A stretch of 14,771 bases of DNA from Acidimicrobiaceae bacterium (GTDB taxonomy: Bacteria; Actinomycetota; Acidimicrobiia; Acidimicrobiales; RAAP-2): positions 18,528-33,298 of the forward strand of contig PKWA01000104.1 of the NCBI GenBank assembly GCA_003131665.1, in the 5' to 3' direction. The position numbers and the translations under genes are program-made. A model generated the notes under the pieces. It worked only from the letters and a program-made list of their open reading frames with translations, was not told the DNA's origin and did no database searches. This document shows, in pieces, positions 1-7,214 of this stretch (within the stretch, counting starts at the first letter, position 1; every line of letters begins with the position of its first letter).

Positions 1-1
1 C

Positions 2-379
2 AAAAAGTCGGTGCCGCCGGCTCCGCTCAAAGCCCCGAAAAAGACCGCGAAGACTCCTTCGGCCTCGCTGGCGCCCGCGGTGGCGCTTCGACGTGGTCGC
101 CAACCCGTCAACCCCGAGGCTGATTTCACGCTCTTTAAGACCACGTTTCGAGTGGGATCGCGGGTACCGGGCGAAGTCACCGCCTTCACGTCGCACGGGG
201 CCGTGATCAAAGTGCAGTTAAAGGGTGGCAAACAGGTCGAGTGTTACGCGCCCACTACGCTGCTCGGATCTCCGGCTCCGGCGCGCGCGAGGGACGTGCT
301 GACTCGTGGTGACCAACGCACCTTTCGACTGGTGACGGTGGACAGCGAGCGGCGAATCGCGGAGTTGGCCCTGCAGTGA
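2..379 (+). CDS. S1 RNA-binding domain protein, C-terminal part (5' truncated by window)
   Basis: The reading frame is open to the left edge (codons from base 2), so this is probably the end of a longer protein; the GTG at 11 is only a possible start and has no ribosome binding site. The visible part begins with a Lys/Pro/Ala-rich linker (about residues 1-35), typical of disordered basic tails in actinobacterial nucleic-acid-binding proteins. A beta-rich domain of about 80 residues follows, containing RVGSRVPGEVTAFTSHGAVI, which reads like the first strands of an S1/OB fold. The family binds single-stranded RNA. The stop codon overlaps the GTG of the dehydratase gene by 4 bases (GTGA), implying cotranscription and translational coupling. 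Nothing shows the specific role; the S1 call is by pattern only. Confidence 0.6.
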   Translation, partial: KKSVPPAPLKAPKKTAKTPSASLAPAVALRRGRQPVNPEADFTLFKTTFRVGSRVPGEVTAFTSHGAVIKVQLKGGKQVECYAPTTLLGSPAPARARDVLTRGDQRTFRLVTVDSERRIAELALQ

Positions 380-810
380 GCGATCTCTCACTCGATCCAA
401 CGCACTGGCTGCCGCACCGGCCGCCCTTTTTGTTCCTCGATTCTCTGGTCAGCATTGAACCAGGTGTTCGCGCGACCGCACACTGGACGCCGCGCGGAGA
501 CGAGTGGTTCTTTCCAGGCCACTTTCCTGGACGCCCGACCACACCGGGCGTCCTGCTCCTCGAATCGATTGCCCAGTGCGGCGCGGTCGCGGTACTGTCA
601 GATCCGCGATACGTGGGACGCCTGCCGCTTTTTGGTGGGGTCGAGCACGCCCGGTTTCGACGTCAGGTTCTGCCGGGCGACACGGTGGAGGTGACGTGCG
701 AGATGACCCAGCTCTCGGCACGCGGTGGCAAGGGAGTCGGTCGAGCGACCATCGCGGGAAAAGTCGCGGTGGAGACCGAACTGTTCTTCATCCTCGCTGA
801 CGCATCGTGA
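376..810 (+). CDS. FabZ-like 3-hydroxyacyl-ACP dehydratase (hotdog fold)
   Basis: A 144-residue hotdog-fold protein, the usual FabZ length. Visible FabZ signatures are LPHRPPFLFLD (about residues 12-22), the catalytic histidine H49 in GHFPGRP, and the catalytic glutamate E63 in PGVLLLESIAQ. FabZ enzymes remove water from (3R)-hydroxyacyl-ACP in each fatty-acid elongation cycle in the cytoplasm. The GTG start at 376 overlaps the previous stop and the stop overlaps the next GTG, so all three genes read as one operon. It is not next to lpxA or lpxD, and the C-terminal half diverges from classical FabZ, so it could be a specialised dehydratase of a lipid or polyketide route; hence no gene symbol. 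Confidence 0.85.
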   Translation: MSDLSLDPTHWLPHRPPFLFLDSLVSIEPGVRATAHWTPRGDEWFFPGHFPGRPTTPGVLLLESIAQCGAVAVLSDPRYVGRLPLFGGVEHARFRRQVLPGDTVEVTCEMTQLSARGGKGVGRATIAGKVAVETELFFILADAS

Positions 811-1568
811 TCGTCGCGACGTGGAACGTTAACTCTCTCACCGCGCGTTGGCCCCGGGTCGAGGCGTGGCTGGGCGAGAAGCGTCCCGACATTGTGCTGG
901 TCCAAGAGACCAAGCAGAACGACGCGAAGTTTCCCTTCGACGCGCTCGCATCGCTCGGGTATCAGTCCGCGCACCACGGCCAGGGCCAGTGGAACGGCGT
1001 GGCCATCCTCTCGCGAGTCGGACTCGACGACGTGACGCGTGGTTTCGACGACGACGACCCCGAGGCTCGCCTCTTGGGCGCGATCTGTGGAGGCGTGCAG
1101 GTCTACTCGTGTTACGTGCCCAATGGTCGCGCGCTCGACAATCCTCACTACCAGTACAAGTTGCAGTGGCTGGCCAAGCTGGCGGAACTGCTCGAGCGGC
1201 GCGATCGAACGCGCCACGTGGTGGTCGGCGGCGACTTCAACGTCGCGCCGAGCGATCTCGACGTGTACGACCCCAGTGTTTTTGTGGGCTTGACCCACGT
1301 GAGCGAGCCCGAGCGAGCCGCGCTGGGGGCGATCGAAGCGCAAGGTCTGGTGGACCTCACCCGAGCGCTGCACCCCGACGAGCCCTGTTACTCGTGGTGG
1401 GACTATCGCAACGGCGCGTTTCATCGAGGATGGGGACTGCGCATCGACCTGCTCTACGTGGACGAGGCTCTGGCCCAAAAGGCCACGGCCAGCTACGTGG
1501 ATCGTGAGTCACGAAAGGGCGAGAAGCCCTCGGACCACGCCCCGGTGCTGGCGGAGTTTTCTCTCTAG
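807..1568 (+). CDS. xthA: Exodeoxyribonuclease III (AP endonuclease, EEP family)
   Basis: A 253-residue Mg-dependent nuclease of the exonuclease/endonuclease/phosphatase superfamily that cuts DNA at abasic sites and trims 3' ends during base-excision repair. The active-site series is complete: N7 and N9 in WNVNS, E34 in VQETK, Y103 in YVPNG, D143 and N145 in GGDFNVAP, D214 in LRIDLL, and the SDHAPV box (D243-H244) at the C-terminus. WWDYRNGAF (187-195) is also typical of the family. The GTG start at 807 overlaps the previous stop by 4 bases. The TAG stop lies in a CTAG shared with the stop of the converging ThDP enzyme gene. Length is normal for the short actinobacterial XthA form. Confidence 0.93.
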   Translation: MIVATWNVNSLTARWPRVEAWLGEKRPDIVLVQETKQNDAKFPFDALASLGYQSAHHGQGQWNGVAILSRVGLDDVTRGFDDDDPEARLLGAICGGVQVYSCYVPNGRALDNPHYQYKLQWLAKLAELLERRDRTRHVVVGGDFNVAPSDLDVYDPSVFVGLTHVSEPERAALGAIEAQGLVDLTRALHPDEPCYSWWDYRNGAFHRGWGLRIDLLYVDEALAQKATASYVDRESRKGEKPSDHAPVLAEFSL

Positions 1569-3121
1569 TGCAGGCCCTTCGGTAGCATTGCTTCAATAAA
1601 CATCGGCCCGGGCGTGTCGTACGAGCGCTCGAGGGCCGACACCAGTTCCTCCGCACTTTCTACACGCGTACTTGGCACGCCCAGGGCTCGAGCGAGCGCC
1701 GCAAGGTCCAGTGTGGGATCGTCAAGTTCGAGCATGCGCGAACTGGCCGACCCCTCACTCACCGCGCCGACGCGGATCAGCTCCCAATTGAGCACCGCGT
1801 AGCTTCGATTTGAGAGTCCCACGACGGTGACGTCGAGTCCTTCGCGCGCCATAGTCCATAGCGCCTGGAGGGTGTACATCATCGAGCCGTCAGATTCCAA
1901 GGCGAGTACGCGACGCTTCGAGGCGACCGCGGCGCCCAACGCCACTGGCAGCCCGTAGCCAATCGCTCCTCCGGTCAACATCAGCCACTGGTGTTCGGGC
2001 GCGAAGCGCGTGGCCTCAAAGAGGTGCACCCCGCTGGTATTGGACTCGTCGGCGACGATGATGCCTTCTCGCAAGGTGGCGCCGACCGCCGCGGCGAAGG
2101 ACCTCGTTGAGAGCTCGCCGCTCGGTGCAGCGGCCCGTTCTCCGTTTTCGAGTGGGACCTGCGGAGCGTGGAGATCTTCGACCATCGAGCGAAGCGCACC
2201 AAGCGTGTCGCTGCCCGGCGGCGCGACATTGATGATTTCGCACTCTTCGGGAGCGAGGCGGCTCGCCACTTTGGGGTAGGCAAAAAATCCGACGGGTTCT
2301 CGAGCGCCAATGAGAATGATGGCTTCGGACTCCTTCAACTGATCGATCGCGAATTCACTCAGATAGATGAGTCGCTCGGGACTAGCCACACCCGCGCCGC
2401 GGTCAATCTTCGTGGCGAAGGTCTCCATGAAGAATCGTGACGACGTCGCAGATGCCACCCGTCGGGCAAGGTCAAGTTGTTCCTTCTCCAGCGCACCGCC
2501 GCCAACCAGCAACGAACATCGCTTGGAGCGAAGAGCTTGAAGAGCTGACGTCAATGCCGCCTCGTCAATGGCGTGGAGCGCGGGCACCTTAGAAGTTGGC
2601 CACGTCGTTGGCACGGAACTCACGTCGCCCCACGACACGTCAGCGGGCAGAATCAAAGTGGCGATGCGACCGGGAGGTCCGTAGGCGCCGGCGACCGCGT
2701 CAGCCACGTCGGTGGCCACGTCGTTCGCCGAGGTGCTGCGCCGGCTCCAGCCCTCGAGTGCGTTGGCGAGCAGTCCGATGTTGCTCTGCAAGGGCGCGTC
2801 GAAGGCGCCGTGGTACGTGGCGTGATCACCTACGACATTGACGATCGGCACGTGCGCGCGCCGCGCATTATGCAGGTTGGCCCAACCGTTGGCCAGTCCC
2901 GGTCCGAGGTGGAGCAGCGTGGCAGCGGGAGTACCGAGGACCCGGGCGTAACCATCGGCGGCTCCCGTCGCGACACCTTCAAAGAGGCAGAGAATTCCCC
3001 GCATGCCGGGCGCGTCGTCGAGAGCGGCGACGAAGTGCATCTCGGACGATCCGGGATTGGAAAAGCAGACCGTGACTTCGTTGGCTTGCAACGTGGCCAG
3101 AAGTGCGTGCGCACCGTTCAT
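1565..3121 (-). CDS. Acetolactate-synthase-like thiamine-diphosphate enzyme (IlvB/IlvX-type)
   Basis: A 518-residue enzyme of the ThDP-dependent acetolactate synthase / benzoylformate decarboxylase superfamily. The N-terminal PYR domain carries the catalytic glutamate E48 in CLFEGVATGAADGYAR; the middle domain covers roughly residues 180-320; the C-terminal PP domain has the metal/ThDP motif ESDGS (409-413) ending at N438 in GLSNRS. The motif reads SDG instead of the canonical GDG, and the protein is about 50 residues shorter than housekeeping IlvB. There is no regulatory subunit (ilvH/ilvN) nearby. It resembles the stand-alone 'acetolactate synthase large subunit IlvX-like' group, whose substrate is unknown to me, so calling it valine/isoleucine biosynthesis would be unsafe. 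ATG at 3121 is preceded by AGAGG with an 8-base spacer. It lies 44 bp downstream of the helicase gene on the same strand. Confidence 0.85.
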   Translation of the reverse strand: MNGAHALLATLQANEVTVCFSNPGSSEMHFVAALDDAPGMRGILCLFEGVATGAADGYARVLGTPAATLLHLGPGLANGWANLHNARRAHVPIVNVVGDHATYHGAFDAPLQSNIGLLANALEGWSRRSTSANDVATDVADAVAGAYGPPGRIATLILPADVSWGDVSSVPTTWPTSKVPALHAIDEAALTSALQALRSKRCSLLVGGGALEKEQLDLARRVASATSSRFFMETFATKIDRGAGVASPERLIYLSEFAIDQLKESEAIILIGAREPVGFFAYPKVASRLAPEECEIINVAPPGSDTLGALRSMVEDLHAPQVPLENGERAAAPSGELSTRSFAAAVGATLREGIIVADESNTSGVHLFEATRFAPEHQWLMLTGGAIGYGLPVALGAAVASKRRVLALESDGSMMYTLQALWTMAREGLDVTVVGLSNRSYAVLNWELIRVGAVSEGSASSRMLELDDPTLDLAALARALGVPSTRVESAEELVSALERSYDTPGPMFIEAMLPKGLH

Positions 3122-3164
3122 CGACGTGGCCTCTTTCGTGGTTCTCTTACGACGCCCGGTGCGA

Positions 3165-3170
3165 ACTATA
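3165..3170 (-). promoter_or_regulatory. Possible -10 box (TATAGT) for the ThDP enzyme gene
   Basis: On the minus strand, TATAGT overlaps the TAG stop of the helicase gene and lies 43 bases before the ATG at 3121. It would give the ThDP gene its own transcript in addition to readthrough from the helicase. I see no convincing -35, so this rests on the hexamer alone. Confidence 0.35.
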
Positions 3171-4794
3171 CCCGCGGCGACTCGTCACGCGGAGCGGCGA
3201 GTTCGTCGTCGAGGCGCTCGACACTCTGCTCGAGCGACGCTCGAATCGCGGCGAGGCGGGCCTTTCGTGCGTCGCCTCTCAGGGGGGCGTTGCGGGCGTC
3301 GAGTTCGCGAACGACCTTGTCAATGGGTGCCAGAAAACGTGACGGCGACCGGTCCGGATAGCGGGGATCGTTTCGTCCCCGGCTCCACGTCATCAGCAGT
3401 GATCGTTCGGCCCGGCTGAGGGCCACGTACGCGAGGCGCTGCTCCTCGGCGACTTCTTCGGGTGTCGTCGCGTTGTAGTTCGGTAACTGTCCCTCGGCCC
3501 AGCCAATCGTCGCCACGTGTTGAAACTCCAGTCCCTTTGCGCGATGAATCGTCGAGAGTGCGACGGCGTCGCGATCGGTTTCGAGTAGTCGCCGTGACGT
3601 GAGTTCCGGCGCCGTGAGATCAGAGGCGGGCGAGTGTTCGGGACCTCGTCGCTCATTGGGGATGTCGGCGGCATCGAGATAACCGGCGACGAGTTCGAGT
3701 TGGGCGTTCGTGCGAGCCAACACCGCCATCGATCTCCAGGGGCTCCCGGGCTGATGTTTCGCGGCGAGCCACGTCGCGACGTGTTCGGCCTCTTCTTCGT
3801 CGGTGTTGTAGTGACGTATTAACGGCACCTCCCCTTCGTCCTTGGCGGGCATGATGCCGCGCGCCCCTTCTTCGAGCAAGGTGTTGGCGACCGCGATGAT
3901 GTTGGCGGTGGAACGATGGTTGCGCGTCAGATCGAGTACCACCGTGTCGGGCCAGGTAACGAGAATCTCGTTCATCAGCGTCGGCGTACCTCCATTGAAG
4001 CCGTAGATGGACTGGTTGGGGTCGCCCACGCAAAACAGGTCGGGGTCGTCACCGGCCATTTGGAGCAACAACATGAACTGCAAGGGATTCATGTCCTGGG
4101 TTTCGTCGACGTAGAGGGATCGATTCCGGTAACGAAAGGACGCGAGTACGTCGGGCTCCTCTCGTAGCAAGGTGATGGCCTCGCTCAGCAAGAGATCGAA
4201 GTCCAAGAGGCCACGACTACGACAGAGCCCGACGTAGCGATCGAGTACTTCGGCCATCTGCGCGGGCGCGAGGGGCACGTCGCGGCGAAGTCGCCGCGCG
4301 TTCTTTGCGTAGAGCGTGCCGTTGTATCCCTGGCTGAGGGCCCAGCCGATCTCTTGCTCGAGACGCGGCAGCTGCCAGTCCTCGAGTTTCAACTCACCGC
4401 TCTCACGAAGCTGCTTGGCGAGCGCACTCACGAGCTTTCGCCGGTTGGGCTCGAGGGTCAGCGCTCGCAAATGGCGGTCCTCGCGGTACTGAGAGACCAA
4501 ATTCAGCGCGGCCCGGTGGAACGTGCCCGCGCGAACGTCGCGCACGCCGGCGCGAAAGAGTCGCCGGCGAAGTTCGTCGCCAGCCTTGCGAGTAAACGTC
4601 ATGGCGAGTACTTGATCGGCGGCGACGTCGTGATCGGCCACTCTTCGTTGGATGCGCAAGGTCAAGACGTGCGTTTTGCCTGAACCGGCTGTTGCACGCA
4701 CCAGATGGCGGCGCGCGGGCGACATCACGGCTTCACGCTGCTCCGGAGTCAGGCCGACGAGCAGTTCGTTAGAGAATGTCGCTTCGTCACTCAT
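3166..4794 (-). CDS. Compact UvrD/Rep-family superfamily 1 DNA helicase
   Basis: A 542-residue SF1A helicase, an ATP-driven 3'-5' DNA translocase. All motifs are present in order: Q-motif region LTPEQREAV (15-23), Walker A ATAGSGKT (34-41), motif Ia MTFTRKAGDEL (65-75), GTFHRAA (90-96), Walker B YVDETQD (228-234), motif III GDPNQSIYGF (257-266), motif IV RNHRST (291-296), motif V TIHRAKGLEF (415-424) and motif VI YVALSRAERSL (456-466). It is much shorter than UvrD or PcrA (about 700 residues), mainly from reduced inserted subdomains, and lacks a nuclease domain. The start is ATG 4794, because the frame further upstream runs into the divergent hydrolase gene. No ribosome binding site is seen; a -10-like TAGCGT lies 10 bases before the ATG. 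Its exact repair role is unknown. Confidence 0.9.
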   Translation of the reverse strand: MSDEATFSNELLVGLTPEQREAVMSPARRHLVRATAGSGKTHVLTLRIQRRVADHDVAADQVLAMTFTRKAGDELRRRLFRAGVRDVRAGTFHRAALNLVSQYREDRHLRALTLEPNRRKLVSALAKQLRESGELKLEDWQLPRLEQEIGWALSQGYNGTLYAKNARRLRRDVPLAPAQMAEVLDRYVGLCRSRGLLDFDLLLSEAITLLREEPDVLASFRYRNRSLYVDETQDMNPLQFMLLLQMAGDDPDLFCVGDPNQSIYGFNGGTPTLMNEILVTWPDTVVLDLTRNHRSTANIIAVANTLLEEGARGIMPAKDEGEVPLIRHYNTDEEEAEHVATWLAAKHQPGSPWRSMAVLARTNAQLELVAGYLDAADIPNERRGPEHSPASDLTAPELTSRRLLETDRDAVALSTIHRAKGLEFQHVATIGWAEGQLPNYNATTPEEVAEEQRLAYVALSRAERSLLMTWSRGRNDPRYPDRSPSRFLAPIDKVVRELDARNAPLRGDARKARLAAIRASLEQSVERLDDELAAPRDESPRV

Positions 4795-4804
4795 GGTGAC
4801 TACG

Positions 4805-4810
4805 ACGCTA
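4805..4810 (-). promoter_or_regulatory. Candidate -10 (TAGCGT) for the helicase gene
   Basis: TAGCGT on the minus strand fits the actinobacterial TANNNT -10 and ends 10 bases before ATG 4794. The transcript would have a leader of only a few bases with no Shine-Dalgarno sequence. No clear -35 is visible. Confidence 0.35.
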
Positions 4811-4853
4811 CCGGCAGGTCGTGACGTCGTCTTAGGCCCGCGAGGCGCTTCAC

Positions 4854-4859
4854 TAACCT
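4854..4859 (+). promoter_or_regulatory. Candidate -10 (TAACCT) giving a leaderless hydrolase transcript
   Basis: TAACCT matches TANNNT and is followed by 7 bases and then the GTG at 4867, placing the expected transcription start on or next to the start codon. An AAGGAG string (4861-4866) directly abuts the GTG, too close to act as a normal Shine-Dalgarno for it. The 72-bp gap 4795-4866 would hold both divergent promoters. Confidence 0.45.
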
Positions 4860-4866
4860 GAAGGAG

Positions 4867-5616
4867 GTGCTGCGCAGCTACGGTGACACGAATCTCTTTG
4901 GAGAGTCCTACGGCGAAGGCCCGGCTCGGGTGCTGTGGCTCCACGGGTGGGCTCGACGCGGCGAGGACTTTCGCGCCGTGGCGCTCGAGTTGGCTCAGCG
5001 TGGCGTGGCCTCGGTCGCCTTGGACTTGCCGGGCTTTGGCGCTTCGCCGGTGCCCGGGCTCGCGGGTGGTGCACGCCACTACGCCGAGCTGATTCTGCCC
5101 GCGGTGAGGGAGATCGCCGATGAACCAGTAGTGCTGGTGGGACACTCCTTCGGCGGTTGTGTGGCGACCGTGATCGCGAGTACGCGCCCAGAGTTGGTTC
5201 GTTCGTTGGTGCTCGTGGCGGCGCCACTTCTTCGAGCCGCGCCGTCACGTGCACCGCGCACGTATCGGATGGTGCGGTGGCTCCACTCGAAAGCTCTCGT
5301 GAGCGACGGGCGAATGGAGGCCGCTCGCCAGAAGTACGGCTCGAGCGACTATCGACGAGCGCACGGTGTGATGCGCGACGTTCTGGTAGCCAGTGTCAAC
5401 GAGAGTTACGAAGGCGAACTCGCGCGTTTGCGCGTGCCCATCGTGTTCCTATGGGGCGAGAACGACCGGGAGGTTCCCGTGGAGGTGGCCAGTCGTTCGG
5501 CCTCGCTACTCACCACCACGCACGAGGAACGCGTTGTCAGTGGCGTTGGTCATCTTGTACCCACAGAAGCGCCCGAAGCCCTCCTGAGCGCCGTCGAAGC
5601 GTCACTGCGATTATGA
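4867..5616 (+). CDS. Alpha/beta-fold hydrolase
   Basis: A 249-residue soluble alpha/beta hydrolase. The oxyanion-hole HGW is at residues 26-28, the nucleophile elbow GHSFGG has S94, the acid is D200 in WGEND, and the catalytic histidine is H229 in GVGHLVP, so the Ser-Asp-His triad is complete with a normal small cap region. The substrate cannot be read from sequence. The stop overlaps the ATG of the Mur ligase gene by 4 bases (ATGA), and a D-Ala-D-Ala-ligase-like gene follows, so an ester, amide or peptide substrate linked to cell-wall precursors is a reasonable inference. The start is uncertain: GTG 4867 is preferred as leaderless (see the -10 at 4854); CTG 4870 would have AAGGAG at 3-base spacing, and no ATG is near. 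The following gene's coding makes an early stop unlikely. Confidence 0.85.
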   Translation: MLRSYGDTNLFGESYGEGPARVLWLHGWARRGEDFRAVALELAQRGVASVALDLPGFGASPVPGLAGGARHYAELILPAVREIADEPVVLVGHSFGGCVATVIASTRPELVRSLVLVAAPLLRAAPSRAPRTYRMVRWLHSKALVSDGRMEAARQKYGSSDYRRAHGVMRDVLVASVNESYEGELARLRVPIVFLWGENDREVPVEVASRSASLLTTTHEERVVSGVGHLVPTEAPEALLSAVEASLRL

Positions 5617-7181
5617 AAGTGGTCGGCGCCGTACTCGTGGCGGTCCTGCTCGCCGTGGCCTACGGCGCGCAGATGTCGCGCTGGCTTCGCGTCCTTCAAC
5701 GCGAGCACTACGACCCACGCTCGATGCTGCGATTCCTCGCTCGATGGTCCTCGCCGTTGGTCGCCGGAGCGAAAGCGCGTACGCGAGTGCGCCCGCACCG
5801 TCCCTTCACGTGGAGTCACGCCTTCCTCGTCGCGATCGCCGCCACCATTGTTCTTCGCTCTTACGTGCTGCTGGCCGTGGTGGGCGCGGGGTACGGACTG
5901 TTCTGTCCCCAGGGACTCTCGATCCGCGGAACGACCAGTCCTTTGGAGTGGACTCGACGTCTTCGCGCAGTGGCGCTGCTCGCCGTCGGACTCTCACTGG
6001 TGGTGGCCGTGCTCGGGGCGTTCACGTCCGAGCCGTACTTGGGCGCCGTGGTCATGGTCTTAGCGGTGCCGCCGATGCTTGATCTCTCGACGCGCCTGCT
6101 TCACCCGCTCGAAGAGCGGCGAGCCCAGAAGTTTGTCGACCAAGCCGTGACGCGGCTCGAACGAATCCACCCGACGGTGGTGGCGATCACCGGATCGTAC
6201 GGAAAGACTTCGACCAAGCACTATCTCGCCGAGCTCTTGAGTGGTGACGGCGCCGTGGTTGCCTCGCCGCGCAGCTACAACAATCGGGCCGGACTGTCGC
6301 GGGCCATCAATGAGAACTTGGCCGAAGGGACGCGGGTTTTCATCGCCGAGATGGGCACGTACGGACCCGGTGAGATTCGCGCGCTCACCTCGTGGTGCCC
6401 GCCCGAGATCGCCGTCATCACCGCCATCGGTCCGGTCCACCTGGAGCGCATGAAGACCCTCGAGGTGGTCGAAGCGGCCAAGCGCGAGATTACCGAGCCG
6501 GCCAAGACCGTCGTGCTCAACGTCGACGACCTGCGCCTCGCCGCGTGGCCCGAGTCGCTGCGAGCGGCGGGCAAGCGCGTCATCGCCGTGGGCTCGATCA
6601 GTACCGAAGCTGAAGTTCGCGTCACGCTCGACGCCAAACGCTGGACGCTGATCGTGGGGGGCGTCAATCTCGGCTCCCTCGATGAAGTGGTGGGCGTGTT
6701 GCCAACGAACCTGGCCTGTGCGCTGGGCGCGGCGCTAGCCCTCGGGCTCGGCCCGACCGAGATGCTCGAGCGCGCCCGGCGCGTGTCGCCCGTCCCCAAT
6801 CGATTGAACGTCGTGACCGCGGAGTCGGGCGTCGTTGTAGTCGATGACACGTTCAACGCGAACCCCGCGAGTGCGAAGGCCGCACTCGCGGTGCTGAGCG
6901 CGCTTGATCTCACCGGCCGTCGAGTCGTCGTCACGCCCGGACTCGTGGAGCTGGGCGAAGAGCAACACACGGAGAATCTTCTGCTCGCTCAACGCGTCGC
7001 GGCCGTGCCGGCCGAGCTCGTCGTTGTCGCGCGAACGAACGTCGCGGCGCTCGAGGCCGGTTACCACAAATCGCTTCGGCGTTTTGACTCGCGTGACGAG
7101 GCCACGGCGTGGATACGCTCGTCGCTCGTGCCCGGTGACGCCGCGTTGTACCTCAACGACCTGCCCGACCACTACCCTTGA
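5613..7181 (+). CDS. Membrane-anchored Mur ligase with MurF-like catalytic core
   Basis: A 522-residue protein with an N-terminal membrane part (about 1-18, 69-98, 117-136 and 142-158 hydrophobic) and a Mur ligase central and C-terminal core. The ATP P-loop is GSYGKTS (194-200), followed by SYNNRAGLSRAI, EMGTYGPGEIRAL and AIGPVHLERM, which are MurF-type elements, then NVDDLRL and DDTFNANPASAK (from D411), the MurF C-terminal signature. True MurF adds D-Ala-D-Ala to UDP-MurNAc-tripeptide, but its N-terminal substrate-binding domain is absent here and replaced by membrane helices. The product may therefore act on a different or lipid-linked acceptor. ATG 5613 overlaps the hydrolase stop (ATGA). 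A Ddl-like gene follows after 30-33 bases, supporting a shared dipeptide-ligation pathway. The frame is open upstream of 5613 but that part lies inside the hydrolase gene. Confidence 0.85.
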   Translation: MKVVGAVLVAVLLAVAYGAQMSRWLRVLQREHYDPRSMLRFLARWSSPLVAGAKARTRVRPHRPFTWSHAFLVAIAATIVLRSYVLLAVVGAGYGLFCPQGLSIRGTTSPLEWTRRLRAVALLAVGLSLVVAVLGAFTSEPYLGAVVMVLAVPPMLDLSTRLLHPLEERRAQKFVDQAVTRLERIHPTVVAITGSYGKTSTKHYLAELLSGDGAVVASPRSYNNRAGLSRAINENLAEGTRVFIAEMGTYGPGEIRALTSWCPPEIAVITAIGPVHLERMKTLEVVEAAKREITEPAKTVVLNVDDLRLAAWPESLRAAGKRVIAVGSISTEAEVRVTLDAKRWTLIVGGVNLGSLDEVVGVLPTNLACALGAALALGLGPTEMLERARRVSPVPNRLNVVTAESGVVVVDDTFNANPASAKAALAVLSALDLTGRRVVVTPGLVELGEEQHTENLLLAQRVAAVPAELVVVARTNVAALEAGYHKSLRRFDSRDEATAWIRSSLVPGDAALYLNDLPDHYP

Positions 7182-7198
7182 GGTCTTAGTGACGCGGT

Positions 7199-7205
7199 GG
7201 AGAGG
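7199..7205 (+). promoter_or_regulatory. Ribosome binding site of the Ddl-like gene
   Basis: GGAGAGG lies 9 bases before ATG 7215 (6 before GTG 7212). This is one of the few clear Shine-Dalgarno sequences in the window and favours ATG 7215 as the start. Confidence 0.6.
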
Positions 7206-7214
7206 TGACCGGTG

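Noticed and set aside
663..1478. 271-residue minus-strand frame over xthA
   Set aside because: Shadow of a fully conserved exonuclease III; long open antisense frames are expected at this GC content.
2573..3361. 262-residue plus-strand frame over the ThDP enzyme gene
   Set aside because: Antisense shadow of a gene with clear ThDP motifs; the composition is Arg/Gly/Ser-rich without structure.
4795..5145. Upstream extension of the helicase frame
   Set aside because: It runs antisense through the start of the hydrolase gene and adds no helicase motif; the motifs all lie after ATG 4794.
5157..5612. Upstream extension of the Mur ligase frame
   Set aside because: It lies entirely within the alpha/beta hydrolase gene, whose catalytic triad is complete, and ATG 5613 forms a clean ATGA overlap.
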